From the NCBI RefSeq assembly GCF_009937955.1, contig NZ_AP018439.1:4340001-4404000 (forward strand): a stretch of 64,000 nt of DNA. The letters are read 5' to 3'. Made by a program: the position numbers and the translations under genes. The stretch comes from Undibacterium sp. KW1 (GTDB lineage Bacteria; Pseudomonadota; Gammaproteobacteria; Burkholderiales; Burkholderiaceae_D). Below are positions 51,818 to 61,100 of the stretch, in pieces; the stretch's first letter is position 1; every line of letters begins with the position of its first letter. The notes under the pieces were generated by a model. That model searched no databases, was not told the DNA's origin, and saw only the letters and a program-made list of their open reading frames with translations.

Positions 51818-52634
51818 GGCCACCTTCGGTTTAACTAAAGAGCCGTTTTACCGCAGTGAGGTGGCGTTGTTGCCGCAGCAGGCCGAAGCCGTGGAGATGA
51901 TCAGGGTTCATGCGCAGCACGGGGGCTTCTCGGTGATTGTGGGTCATCCTGGCGTCGGCAAATCTGTCATTCGCGAACATCTGGAACACTTGGGTAAGGA
52001 GCGCGATACGGTGGTGGTGTCTTTTAGCCAGACGATGCATACTTATCAGCCTATCTTGAAGCAATTGGCGGAGTCGTTGCAGGTGAATGCGCCAATGAAA
52101 GACATTGAAAAAGAGCTGATACAAGCGGCTTACCGTCATGTACAATCGCAAAAAACGCTGTATATCGTGATCGATGAGGCGCACTTGCTGGATGTGGGCA
52201 TTTTACGTAAATTGCGCTTGTTGTTTGAGCGTTTCCCTAAAAAGCACAATCTGGTGTTGCTGGGGCATCCTGAGTTGATGTTTCGTTTGTCAATGACGTG
52301 TAATGAAGACATCAAGAGCCGGATCAGTTATTCCAGGCAGGTGTTGCCGTTGCATGACGATGACTTGACCAAATTTGTCGTCACCGAGCTGGCTGCTGTT
52401 GGTTTGGGTGCCAACACTTTCGATGAGGCAGCCTTGCAGGTCGTATTGCGGGCGGTGCAGGGTAATTTGCGGCTATGTCGTAACCTTTGTTACGCTAGTC
52501 TGATTGCTGCTTGCCTCGATCATCAACGCATTTGCACGGTGTCGCATGTCAATGCCGCGCTTCTGCAGCCGCACTGGCGTTCACACGATGCTTTGCTTAA
52601 GCAACAGGTCAAACCGCAGCGGGTGCCATCATGA
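51807..52634 (+). CDS. AAA ATPase of the compact transposon (TniB/ExeA-like)
   Basis: 275 residues from ATG 51807 (or 51810), with GGGGGG just before. The start FGLTKEPFYRSEVALLPQ is typical of ExeA/GspA-type ATPases. Walker A is VIVGHPGVGKSVIREHL, Walker B LYIVIDEAHLLDVGIL, then LVLLGHPELMFRL and the sensor R of SRISYSRQV. In transposition such ATPases (TniB/TnsC/MuB) mark target DNA and activate the transposase. It is translationally coupled to the transposase and to the next small gene (ATGA). Confidence 0.88.
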   Translation: MMIKATFGLTKEPFYRSEVALLPQQAEAVEMIRVHAQHGGFSVIVGHPGVGKSVIREHLEHLGKERDTVVVSFSQTMHTYQPILKQLAESLQVNAPMKDIEKELIQAAYRHVQSQKTLYIVIDEAHLLDVGILRKLRLLFERFPKKHNLVLLGHPELMFRLSMTCNEDIKSRISYSRQVLPLHDDDLTKFVVTELAAVGLGANTFDEAALQVVLRAVQGNLRLCRNLCYASLIAACLDHQRICTVSHVNAALLQPHWRSHDALLKQQVKPQRVPS

Positions 52635-52819
52635 GCATGCGTATCCACAAGCTCAACACTTACCTTCGGCCAGAGGACGCGTACACCATCGTTGAGTTTC
52701 TTGATCAGGTGCGTGACATGTTGATGCAGGCTTACGGCGATGATATAAAAATCATGCTGCAAGAAGCGTCACAGCACAATCCAATACAGAGGGAGTCGGA
52801 TGATGATGAGTCGTTTTAG
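52631..52819 (+). CDS. Small transposon protein, 62 aa
   Basis: 62 residues overlapping the ATPase stop by 4 nt, so translated in the same unit. Helical and acidic at the end (DQVRDMLMQAYGDDIKIMLQ, then ESDDDESF). No family is recognised; its conserved coupling suggests a helper of transposition rather than cargo. Confidence 0.65.
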   Translation: MSMRIHKLNTYLRPEDAYTIVEFLDQVRDMLMQAYGDDIKIMLQEASQHNPIQRESDDDESF

Positions 52820-52846
52820 CGGGTAGCCGATATCATCATATCTTTC

Positions 52847-52868
52847 GGGGGGCGACATGCCCCCTTTT
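52847..52868 (+). terminator. Intrinsic terminator at transposon operon end
   Basis: GGGGGGC-GACAT-GCCCCC hairpin followed by TTTT, 28 bp after the stop of the last transposon gene. Confidence 0.85.
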
Positions 52869-53413
52869 ACACGACATTCGATATGACGGCAATTTGGTTG
52901 TCGTTATGATTTAAGTGAAGCTGGACATGCAAAATCGTATGACCGGAATGGGGTAATCCCGGCTCAATCTTGCCAAAATCGTGCGATGACAATTTGGGAG
53001 GAAGTACGATGGAAGCGGCGTGCGCAACAGTGATGCTGCCATTAATTACTTACATAGCTCGATTGAACTTCAATGGCATTGTTTTGTTACAGACAACCAT
53101 TTTCAAACCGAAACTCTTTTTCAAATTATCAGCAGTTTAGTTGAGTGGATAGATGGTCATGCAGTCTTAACTGAAGATGAAAAAAAACAGTATGTATCAA
53201 TTGTGATAGCACAACTTAGCTCTGTAGAAATACAAATTTTCTTTTTATACAGCCTAAAGAACTATGAAAAAAGAATGAATTTATTCACAAAATATAGATT
53301 CTTTAAAAATCTAGATTCTAAACAACGCGCTCTCGCATTTGTTAAACAATATGGTATGAACGCTAATTCGTATAGTTCAGAAGCATTTGATGTTTTTTAA
53401 GTGATGAAAAACA

Positions 53414-53445
53414 AAAGCCCTGATACCTTTGAGTATCAGGGCTTT
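53414..53445. terminator. Terminator of the abi gene
   Basis: A 13-bp stem AAAGCCCTGATAC / GTATCAGGGCTTT with a 6-nt loop, starting 13 bp after the abi stop, then ATTCTTT. It can act on both strands. Confidence 0.88.
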
Positions 53446-53489
53446 ATTCTTTCCACCCACGCCTATTCACCCAATCACGGGAGTTCAGA

Positions 53490-53721
53490 GTAAGCGCCAA
53501 TTCTTCCCCCATGGAGCTTCCCAGATTGTGCAATGTGGCTGTCACCGCAAACAGTGGCTGGGGCCGTCATTATGATGTAAGTGAGGTTGCCCATCCAAAA
53601 TATAACTGGCTACACCATTTATGAAATTTTGCATTCAGGTCAATCCAGTTTAAATAGGAGCATTCTTTACAGAGTTATAAAGTCGGTTCTGTCGAAGTTA
53701 GATGTCTATTATCGATGTAAA
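53490..53721. other. IS66-type end and transposon-end-like debris
   Basis: GTAAGCGCCAATTCTTCCCC at 53490 matches the stretch at 47971. At 53562-53601 a 40-bp segment matches, without gaps, the transposon's own right region at 52896-52935 (shared core TTATGAT-TAAGTGA). So two older insertions left ends here. No gene is supported. Confidence 0.6.
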
Positions 53722-54744
53722 CTAAATTGGCTCTATGTTTTCCCTAAATCCATTTTCCAGCAAACGGATATGTCCTCGGGTAGCAAGGCGCATCCAGTAA
53801 TAAAATTGCGTGCTGGTGATTTGTTGCCAATGAATTTTGAATTTCCAGAGAGACAAATATTTGGAGACTATCAGCATCGCCATTCTTTGATTGGCATTGA
53901 CGAAAGGATGGATCGCCAGAAAATCCGAAAACAGTCTTGCAGAAAATTTGACCGCTTCCTGAATCCCAGCGGGCTGATGCTCACTTGCTATAGCCAACAG
54001 AGTATCAACTGCGGGAGATAGTTCGGTATGTTGTACGAACACAGTGTCACCGCGCTTCAAATTAAAGCTGCGGTACTGGCCATAGTACTGAGGTCGATTA
54101 GGACAGATTGAGACGTGAGACGCAAATAAGGCGGATGCACTGAGCGCAGTCAATGGCAATGGGGCATGAAAAATTGCTTTCGGCAATAATGCAGTTTGAG
54201 CATCGTAGGCCAAGAACGCATTTCTGTCATAGCGGCCTTGATAGCAAGTCAGACAGGGTAACAAGTACAGTTTAGGATGACGCTCTCCTTTGGGAATAGC
54301 AGGACCCAGATGATGCATACGTATTGCATAAGCAGTGCATGCACTCTGCATAAGTTCATCCTCAAAAGAAAGATTACAAACCTGCTCCGAGTAGCCAGGT
54401 AGGGCAGCTACAAAATAATCCTGCTCCAACTTCAGTAACAAAAAACAATAGCCAGATGCATTCATGACCAGCACCGGCCAGGATGCGACTGTTGCCGCAA
54501 TCTCTTCTTGAGCAATGCCCATAGTTTGCATACCCAGGCGACGGCTAAGTACCTGAAAAAAACGCCCTGTAGTCTGACCATGCGGCATCGGAGCCAGACC
54601 CAGCAAATGCGTGAGCCTGACCTTGATGCCTGACAAATTCAAGAGGACAGAGAAACAAGCCAGAAGACTGGTTTCGCTTTCGCGGCATTCTATTTTACCG
54701 ACGAGCTTACTGTATTCTAGTTTTGCAATTACTTCATATGACAT
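53722..54744 (-). CDS. C39-like domain fused to a degenerate Fic domain
   Basis: 340 residues. Residues about 20-135 resemble the C39 peptidase-like domain at the start of HlyB/RtxB type I exporters (SLLACFSVLLNLSGIKVRLT, VLSRRLGMQTMGIAQEEIAA, PVLVMNASGYCFLLLKL, EQDYFVAALPG); whether the Cys is catalytic is unclear. The C-terminal 100 residues carry a Fic/Doc motif, IHPFVNANQRMAMLIVSKYL (about 278-297), keeping H, P, F, N and R but with Asn for the acidic residue and ANQ for GNG. Fic enzymes transfer AMP or phosphate to proteins. It follows the Rhs toxin and immunity genes 109 bp downstream, so a link to Rhs release or defence is likely but unproven. Confidence 0.72.
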   Translation of the reverse strand: MSYEVIAKLEYSKLVGKIECRESETSLLACFSVLLNLSGIKVRLTHLLGLAPMPHGQTTGRFFQVLSRRLGMQTMGIAQEEIAATVASWPVLVMNASGYCFLLLKLEQDYFVAALPGYSEQVCNLSFEDELMQSACTAYAIRMHHLGPAIPKGERHPKLYLLPCLTCYQGRYDRNAFLAYDAQTALLPKAIFHAPLPLTALSASALFASHVSICPNRPQYYGQYRSFNLKRGDTVFVQHTELSPAVDTLLAIASEHQPAGIQEAVKFSARLFSDFLAIHPFVNANQRMAMLIVSKYLSLWKFKIHWQQITSTQFYYWMRLATRGHIRLLENGFRENIEPI

Positions 54745-54853
54745 CGCTTTTTAACTATCTGATTGTCGAGGTCAAATCTAGTGCTCATTTCATTTTTGAG
54801 TCTCGTAGGAGTGGTAGACTTGAGCCCGTCTTGGGTATTAGTCGCAACAAACT

Positions 54854-55174
54854 TTAGGTGGAAAGAATAGCCCTCAACTCAGCAACTATCTCTAGTGCCT
54901 GGTTTTTATATTTTCTATCCCATTCTGGCAACCAATTCTGAGGTTTACCTTTGGACTCCCAATCATCCAAAGCCAAAGCATTGACTATTTCCAGTTCCAT
55001 CCAAATTCGCCTATATTGAGTCTGGAGATCTTCAACCTCCCCGCTAACATTATTCGCGCAATGTTTTTCTGATTCCCAAACAAACTTTGCAAAGGCAGTG
55101 TGATTTGCAGTAGCCAATTCTGCATCTCTCAAAAAAGCAGCTACATCAACATCTCCAAACGATATGTGTTCCAT
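54854..55174 (-). CDS. Probable immunity protein of the Rhs toxin
   Basis: 106 residues, helical and acidic (SFGDVDVAAFLRDAELATAN, then EDLQTQYRRIWMELEIVNAL and ending YKNQALEIVAELRAILS). The family is not recognised. It starts one base after the Rhs stop, and its ribosome-binding site GGAGGAAAG is formed by the last Rhs codons. That position, directly after the variable toxin end, is where cognate immunity genes lie. It should bind and block the DUF4258-like toxin in the cytoplasm. Confidence 0.75.
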   Translation of the reverse strand: MEHISFGDVDVAAFLRDAELATANHTAFAKFVWESEKHCANNVSGEVEDLQTQYRRIWMELEIVNALALDDWESKGKPQNWLPEWDRKYKNQALEIVAELRAILST

Positions 55175-55175
55175 T

Positions 55176-58100
55176 CTACTTTCCTCCGTACATTGTTGTT
55201 ACAACTTTACCGTCACTATTCGTAACCACAGTGACATTATTAGTTTTGCTAAAATAGATTGTAGTTCCACCTCTTCCAGGAGTTGCTACTCCATTCGCAA
55301 TAGTATCAGCGATCACCGAAGGCATAATTCCGCGGTCTTGCATTCGATCAAGAGCATGTCCAGAATAATCCGTGTTGTCTACAGTTCCAGCTTCGTTTCG
55401 AACAGGCTGGTAACCTGGATTTTTGGGCTGATTCATTTGGTTGTATCTGCTGCCCAACGGCAATGATGACCCAGATTCCGATGTATTTGTTGCACCTGAT
55501 TTCGAATCCGACGTATTGCTATCTCCACCATTCATCTCAGTATATATGGCACCAAGCCCAGCCGCATCTCCTATCCCCAATGTCTGGAATCCTCCGCCAG
55601 CGGTGACAGACGTCTTATCCGGGTCCAGCTTTGGAGTTGAGGTAATGCCATCCGATTTATTGTTGGTACTTGTTTGTCCAAATCCACCACCGACTGCACC
55701 ACCTTTGGCACCAGTAAGCGCCTTATCTCCTTCGCTTAATCCAGTAGATCCACCACCAACTGCACCACCATTGGCACCAGTAAGCGCCTTATCTCCTTCG
55801 CTTAGTCCTTTAGATCCACCACCAACAATCACATCATTTTGACCATCTGGATTTATACCGAATACGTTAATCTTAAAGTTAGTCAACGCCTGCCCTGGAT
55901 CTGTAAAGAGCGTGTAGGCACCATTCAATGCAGACGTAAAACCTGGATTGTTAGCCTTAAAGTTATTCCATGCCTGCCCTGGATCTGTAAAAAGTGTGTA
56001 AGCGCCATTCAATGCAGACCCTAATTCAATCTGGAACTTGCCATAGTTGGAATTACCGAAGTTAAGTCCGCTACTCCCTTGCGTACCTCCGGGAACAACT
56101 ATTGGCATAAATGTCAGTGTGCCAAATGGTGTTAGTATTGGCATCTGTGTTAACACCGATTGTGGAATAACATACCCAGTAGGGGAAAAGGGATCCTTTT
56201 TAAGGTTAATTCCAGCATCGTCAAATCCAGCCACAAAAGCATTATCGCCACTTGCCCAAAGTTTTGCGCTATTTGGCAGATTAGGATATCCCTGCTCGCC
56301 GGGGGTAACACTCCAATTTATTGAATTAGTACTGGACGCAACCGGTATGTTAATCCCAAGGAGCAAATCAACAATATTCGGGACATCAACTTTATCGATT
56401 TCGGAATTACTTATTAGCGTCGTTGCAGAATCTATAACGCCAGTCAATGATTTAAAACCTACTGCTGGCTCAATTGATTGGTGCCCCCCGAAATTCCATC
56501 CATCCTGAGCCATCAGTTGGTTGACAATAGCAAAATCGGCAGTCATCCAGTCAGCATTACTGGAATCATCGCCATCAGTCGCCCCTAACGTCATATACGT
56601 CCCGTCAGCCAGCCTGTATTCAAACGAATTCCTGGTGTCCGACCATCCTTGCGCACGCGCATCATTGAGCATATCCGTGTATGCCATATGGCTAAGATGA
56701 TAGGGATTATCGTAGCCAACAAATTGGTAATGTCCGTCAGCCATTTTCATGAATGGACGGTCGCCATTAAATATGGAAATAGGCCCATAGTATCCGCCAT
56801 CCAGCATTTCAGGATTCACCTCCGGATTGCTCAGGGCCAAACTCTTATACACAGAAGTTGTTGCAGTTTCATTTCCCAAGTCCTGAGCATTATTGTTTGT
56901 CCCAGTCCCAGCCAATGTCGGATTAACATAATTATGGTTCTTCTCAGCTGACATCGCATTAGTCCTGTCTTGCGCCGCATCCGCTGTCCCCAGATTCACC
57001 GCATTCTGATACCCATTCACCGCATACACCGCATTGCCCGTCACATTCGCATTGGCATTATTAGTCGCATCCACATTGGCTTTAAGCGACACGCTAGCCA
57101 CTGTTGCCGCAGCAAGCGTCCCTGCTGGCCCCGTCGGCGTCGTCGGCGTCACTGGCTGTAACGCAGCGATTTGTGTATTAATACTACTAATTTGCGACTT
57201 CAAGCCATCGATATACGACGTCCATGCAACCAGGGTTGATGAAGCTGATGGGTTGGATGCCGTCAGTCGCTGAAGTTGAGTGGTTGCCAAGGCCAACATA
57301 TAAGCACGCATATTCAACTCTGTCTGCAACGTGTTCAAATCATTCGATGTGACAGGTGCAGGTAAAACTGGTGGCTGCGGCAAATTCGGATTCGTCGGCG
57401 TGCCTGGGTCAGTTGGATTTGTTGGATTCGTCGGATTGGTTGGCGTAGTTGTACCACCACCTCCTGGCGTGGTACCTGTATATGTACTGATTTGCGTGTT
57501 CAGCGTAGCAATTTGTCCCTGCAGGGTTGCTATACGCGCCTTCAGGTAATCTACCATTGTGTCTGTCGTATGCGGATCGACGTCATATAGTCTTTGCAAT
57601 TGGACCAGCGCTACACTCAACTCACCAGTACGTTGCGCCAGTTCAGCCCGCAATGACGCCAGGTCAGTTGGAGGTGGAGTGGTTGGCGCAGTACCCCCTG
57701 TATCCAGTTGCGCTTGCAACGCCTGAATTTGAGAATAATAGTCTGCAATTTGCGCACGATAATCAGCAATGCGTCCTTCTTCGATAGAGGCCAGCAATGC
57801 TTCATCGGCAGGATGCGTATCGTGAATCCTCGACAAATTATTAAGGCTATAAGACAGATTTCCCGTAGCAGCATCCATCTTTACTTGAAGAGCAATGATC
57901 TGCGCTTCAATATCTGACGTGCTACTAGTACTACTAACGCTACTCAGGCTGGCCCGCATCATCATCGGCGCAGGACTGAAGTCTTCACCACCTTCTTCGC
58001 TACTATCTTCCACCGCTACGCTCATGTCACTGTCATCAGCAACATCGGTCACATCTTCCACCGCCATCATGCTAAACATGCCGCGTGCCGCAAACAAGGC

Positions 58101-61100
58101 CGACTGTGTCGGTGCTGCCTGCGCTGACGATTGTGCCGTTGGAGCCGGAGTCGGCTCCACCCATACATCCGTCTTACCCGTCCCATTGCCACTGTTCGCC
58201 GCAAAGTTATTATGGTTCGCCCCCGTCCAGCTATTAAACACCTGGCCATTCACGATCAGGTTACTCGTCGCCGTATTGGCCTGCTCACTGATCAGAACCT
58301 GTCCATGCACATCCGTGACCTGATGTTTGTAAGACGTCACGGTCGTGTTGTTCGTGAACCGCTCTTCATGCTTGACCTGGGTTTTCTGGCCATTGACGTC
58401 GTAGCTGATTTGCTGCGTGTTCCAGCTCGTGAGTGTTGACCAATCACCATTGCTGTAGTTAGACTGAATCTGGCTTTGCAAATAGCCTTCACCGAGTATC
58501 AGGTCGAGCGATACGTTGACATTATTACCTGCCATGTCACCGCTGCTGTAACCACGCAAGTGTCCTACCGCATCATAGGTACTATAGTTACTTACATTCG
58601 TGCTCTGCCCTTGGACGTTGTACGTCACCTCTTTCCTGAGCAAGCCATTAGCATCGTAGTAATGCGCCTTCCTGGTCGCCGTTTCCGCAAACGCCGCCTT
58701 CTGTACATCCTGCAAGGCCTGCAGATACCCTGCTGCCAGATTGTCGTTAATCCCTTCCTGCAACAACCTGCCCGCACCGTCATACATGCGTTCATCCACC
58801 ACAGTCGCAAAGTATTGCGGCAGTGCATTGCCCTGCTGGTCATAACTAGCCACCGCCACTTTGCTGACACGATTCGCCGCATCATAGCTAAAGTAACGGG
58901 TAATCATGCCTTCGCGCACGATATAGGTGGTGCGGCTGGTATCGGGCTGACCGTTTGCCCCCAGCGGAATCTGTGCAACCAGCTCCTTGCCCCAGGCCGT
59001 GTCGCTGGCGACATTGCCATTCTTGTCGTAGGTGAGCAGATGCCCCTGGGTGCTGTTCAGACTGCCCTGGTCTGCTGTACTGCTGGTGCCTTCCACCAGC
59101 GTTTGCCTTTGCATGCTGTCATAGGCATAGCTGTTGTTATGCACAGCCGCATTGATTTGCACTGTTTCATGGCTGACTGTGTGTGTACTGCCACTGATGC
59201 TGACCTGGCGTGTCGTTGTCCCTGCAGTCTGGGCAACCTGGATATTGAGTTCGTGCTTGAGGTTGCCAGCTTTGTCATATTCCAGGGCGCTGGTATAGCC
59301 ATCATCCAATGCCTCGATGAGAGAAACCTGACCCTGGGCGTTATAGCTCAGGCGCGTGTTTTGCAGGCTGATGTCAGCCTGGATGGTTTGCTCACGGGTA
59401 TGCTTGCCTGCCAGGTTATAGCTATACAGGGTAGTCTTGTCGGTCGCCAAGTCGCGGATCTGGGTGACTTGCCCAGCTTCGTTGTAGTGGTAGTTAAGGT
59501 TTTGGCCACGGGTATTGGTCTGTTGCAGCAGTTGACCCGCGCTGTCATAGCGGTAGGTGTAGGTGGCTCCTCCAATGTCTTTGTGACTTTGCAACTGGCC
59601 TTGGACATTGTATTGCCAGGTACTGACGTTACCATTGGCATCGCGATGAGCGATCTGGTTGCCCTGGGCATCATAGGCAAACTGGTCATACTGCCCCAGG
59701 GGCTTTGTCGTGAGGATGAGGTTGCCACGCAAGTCGTAGCCATATTTGGTGGTTTCACCATTGGCATTGCTCTTGGCAATGACACGTCCTGCTTCGTCGT
59801 AGCTGGTGCGGCTGACCAGGCTTTGGATTTTACCGGTCACATTGCCAGTATCAGTACCATAAACGCCAACAGGGTCGCTGGTGGTCTGGAGCAGACGGCC
59901 CAGTTTGTCATATTCGTAGCGGGTGTGATTGCCATTGGCATCCGTCAACTGGACCTGCTTACCAAAGTTGTCATAGGCGTGGCTGACGATGCCGCCATCA
60001 GCATGGGTTTCTTTGATCAGCTGGCCGCTGGCATCGTAGGCCATGCGGTTGACGTTGCCGTTGGCATCTCGGTTGGCGATCTGGCGGCCCAGGCGGTCGT
60101 AATAGATTTCAGTAATGGCACTGTTGGCGCTTTGCTGGCCCGCGGCATCCGGGCTGATCTGGCGGATTAGCTGGTTGTTGGCATCGTACTGGAAGGTTGT
60201 GACACCATTGTAGCCATTGAGGTCACTGCGGCTGGTGAGGTTGCCCCAGCGGTCGTAGCTTTGGCGGATCACAGGCGTTTGACCATCGCGGGTCGGCAAC
60301 GTCAGGGTGACGGCACGGCCAAGAGCATCGTACTGGCTGGTGCTGCGGCGCAGACCGGCGACGCTATCGGCTTCATGGGCAGTACTGATGTTGGACAGCG
60401 GGTCACCATTGCCGAGGTTGAGGCTGGCGGTGCTGATGCCTGCACTGGTCAGGGTGACAGTCTGGCGGCCTTGTACGTCGTATTGCATGACGCGGGTGAC
60501 GCCACCGCTATTGGTGCGCCAGAGGTGGCCGGCATTGTCATAATCGAAAGTAGCTACGTCCTGGCCATTGCTGCGTTCGCGGATGGCTTCATCAAAGGCG
60601 TTGTAGACAACTTCATTACGGACTACTGCTGTCTGGTTCTGGTTGATGGCCGTGAACGGACTACCGTTCGTCGTGACCTGTACATTACTGCCCGGTGTGA
60701 TGCTGGCGGTGCGGCGGCCCAGGGCATCGTATTCATAGGCAGTGAACAGAGTATGCAAGCTGCCATCGGCATTGGTGACGCCTTGCCATTGCTTGCGCAG
60801 GTGGTTTTGTGCATCGTAAGACGCAAAGTGATTGATGCCATTGGCGTCGGCATTCTGCACGACATTGCCGCGCACGTCATAACGGGCCAGGCTGATGTGG
60901 TCATCGTTGCTGATGCTGATCGAGGAATAACTATACTGACCCACGGAACTTGCAGCATTGGCATAGTCACGCTTGGTGACGACATTGCCATAGGCATCTC
61001 GGCTGTATTCTGTCAGCGTGATCAGAGTGGCACCAGCTTCTGTCGTAGTCCCTGGCTCTGCCACTGCTTTGAGGCGGTTGAGGACATCGTAATAACGGTA

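Larger units (their letters stand above)
49693..53029 (+). mobile_element. Compact TGT...ACA transposon with DDE transposase and AAA ATPase
   Basis: 3337 bp. Left end TGTAATTTCCCC and right end (inverse) TGTTGCGCACGC share TGT, and at positions 14-26 a box GCTCCCACCGTAC versus GCTTCCATCGTAC at the same offset. A 5-bp target duplication GTGAT flanks it (49688-49692 and 53030-53034). TGT/ACA ends, 5-bp duplication and a DDE plus ATPase pair are hallmarks of the Tn7/Mu/Tn5053 superfamily. It carries four genes and a terminator, and no obvious cargo. Confidence 0.9.
49093..53400 (+). pseudogene. Putative phage abortive infection protein, split by a transposon
   Basis: The 5' piece 49093-49692 (200 codons, AAAGGA before the ATG) and the 3' piece 53035-53400 (121 codons and stop) form one continuous frame of 321 residues once the 3337-bp transposon and one GTGAT copy are removed. 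The N-terminus has two transmembrane helices (LLYSAITISIGVFMAALATV and LGDYIGGVLNPVIGLATLFM), then a coiled coil (QQKELQNSKIELHDTKLAMD), then SFFSMLSNYRSQLD. The 3' part has VLTEDEKKQYVSIVIAQLSS and the helix ending FFKNLDSK. This is the layout of the putative phage abortive infection family (membrane-anchored Abi). It is inactive here unless the element excises precisely. Confidence 0.85.

Noticed and set aside
58476-60170. A 564-codon open frame on the plus strand inside the Rhs gene
   Set aside because: It is antisense to regular YD repeats; the repeated codon pattern keeps the opposite strand free of stops. The predicted product (repeating AIGI/VVG patterns) mirrors the repeats and is not a protein family.
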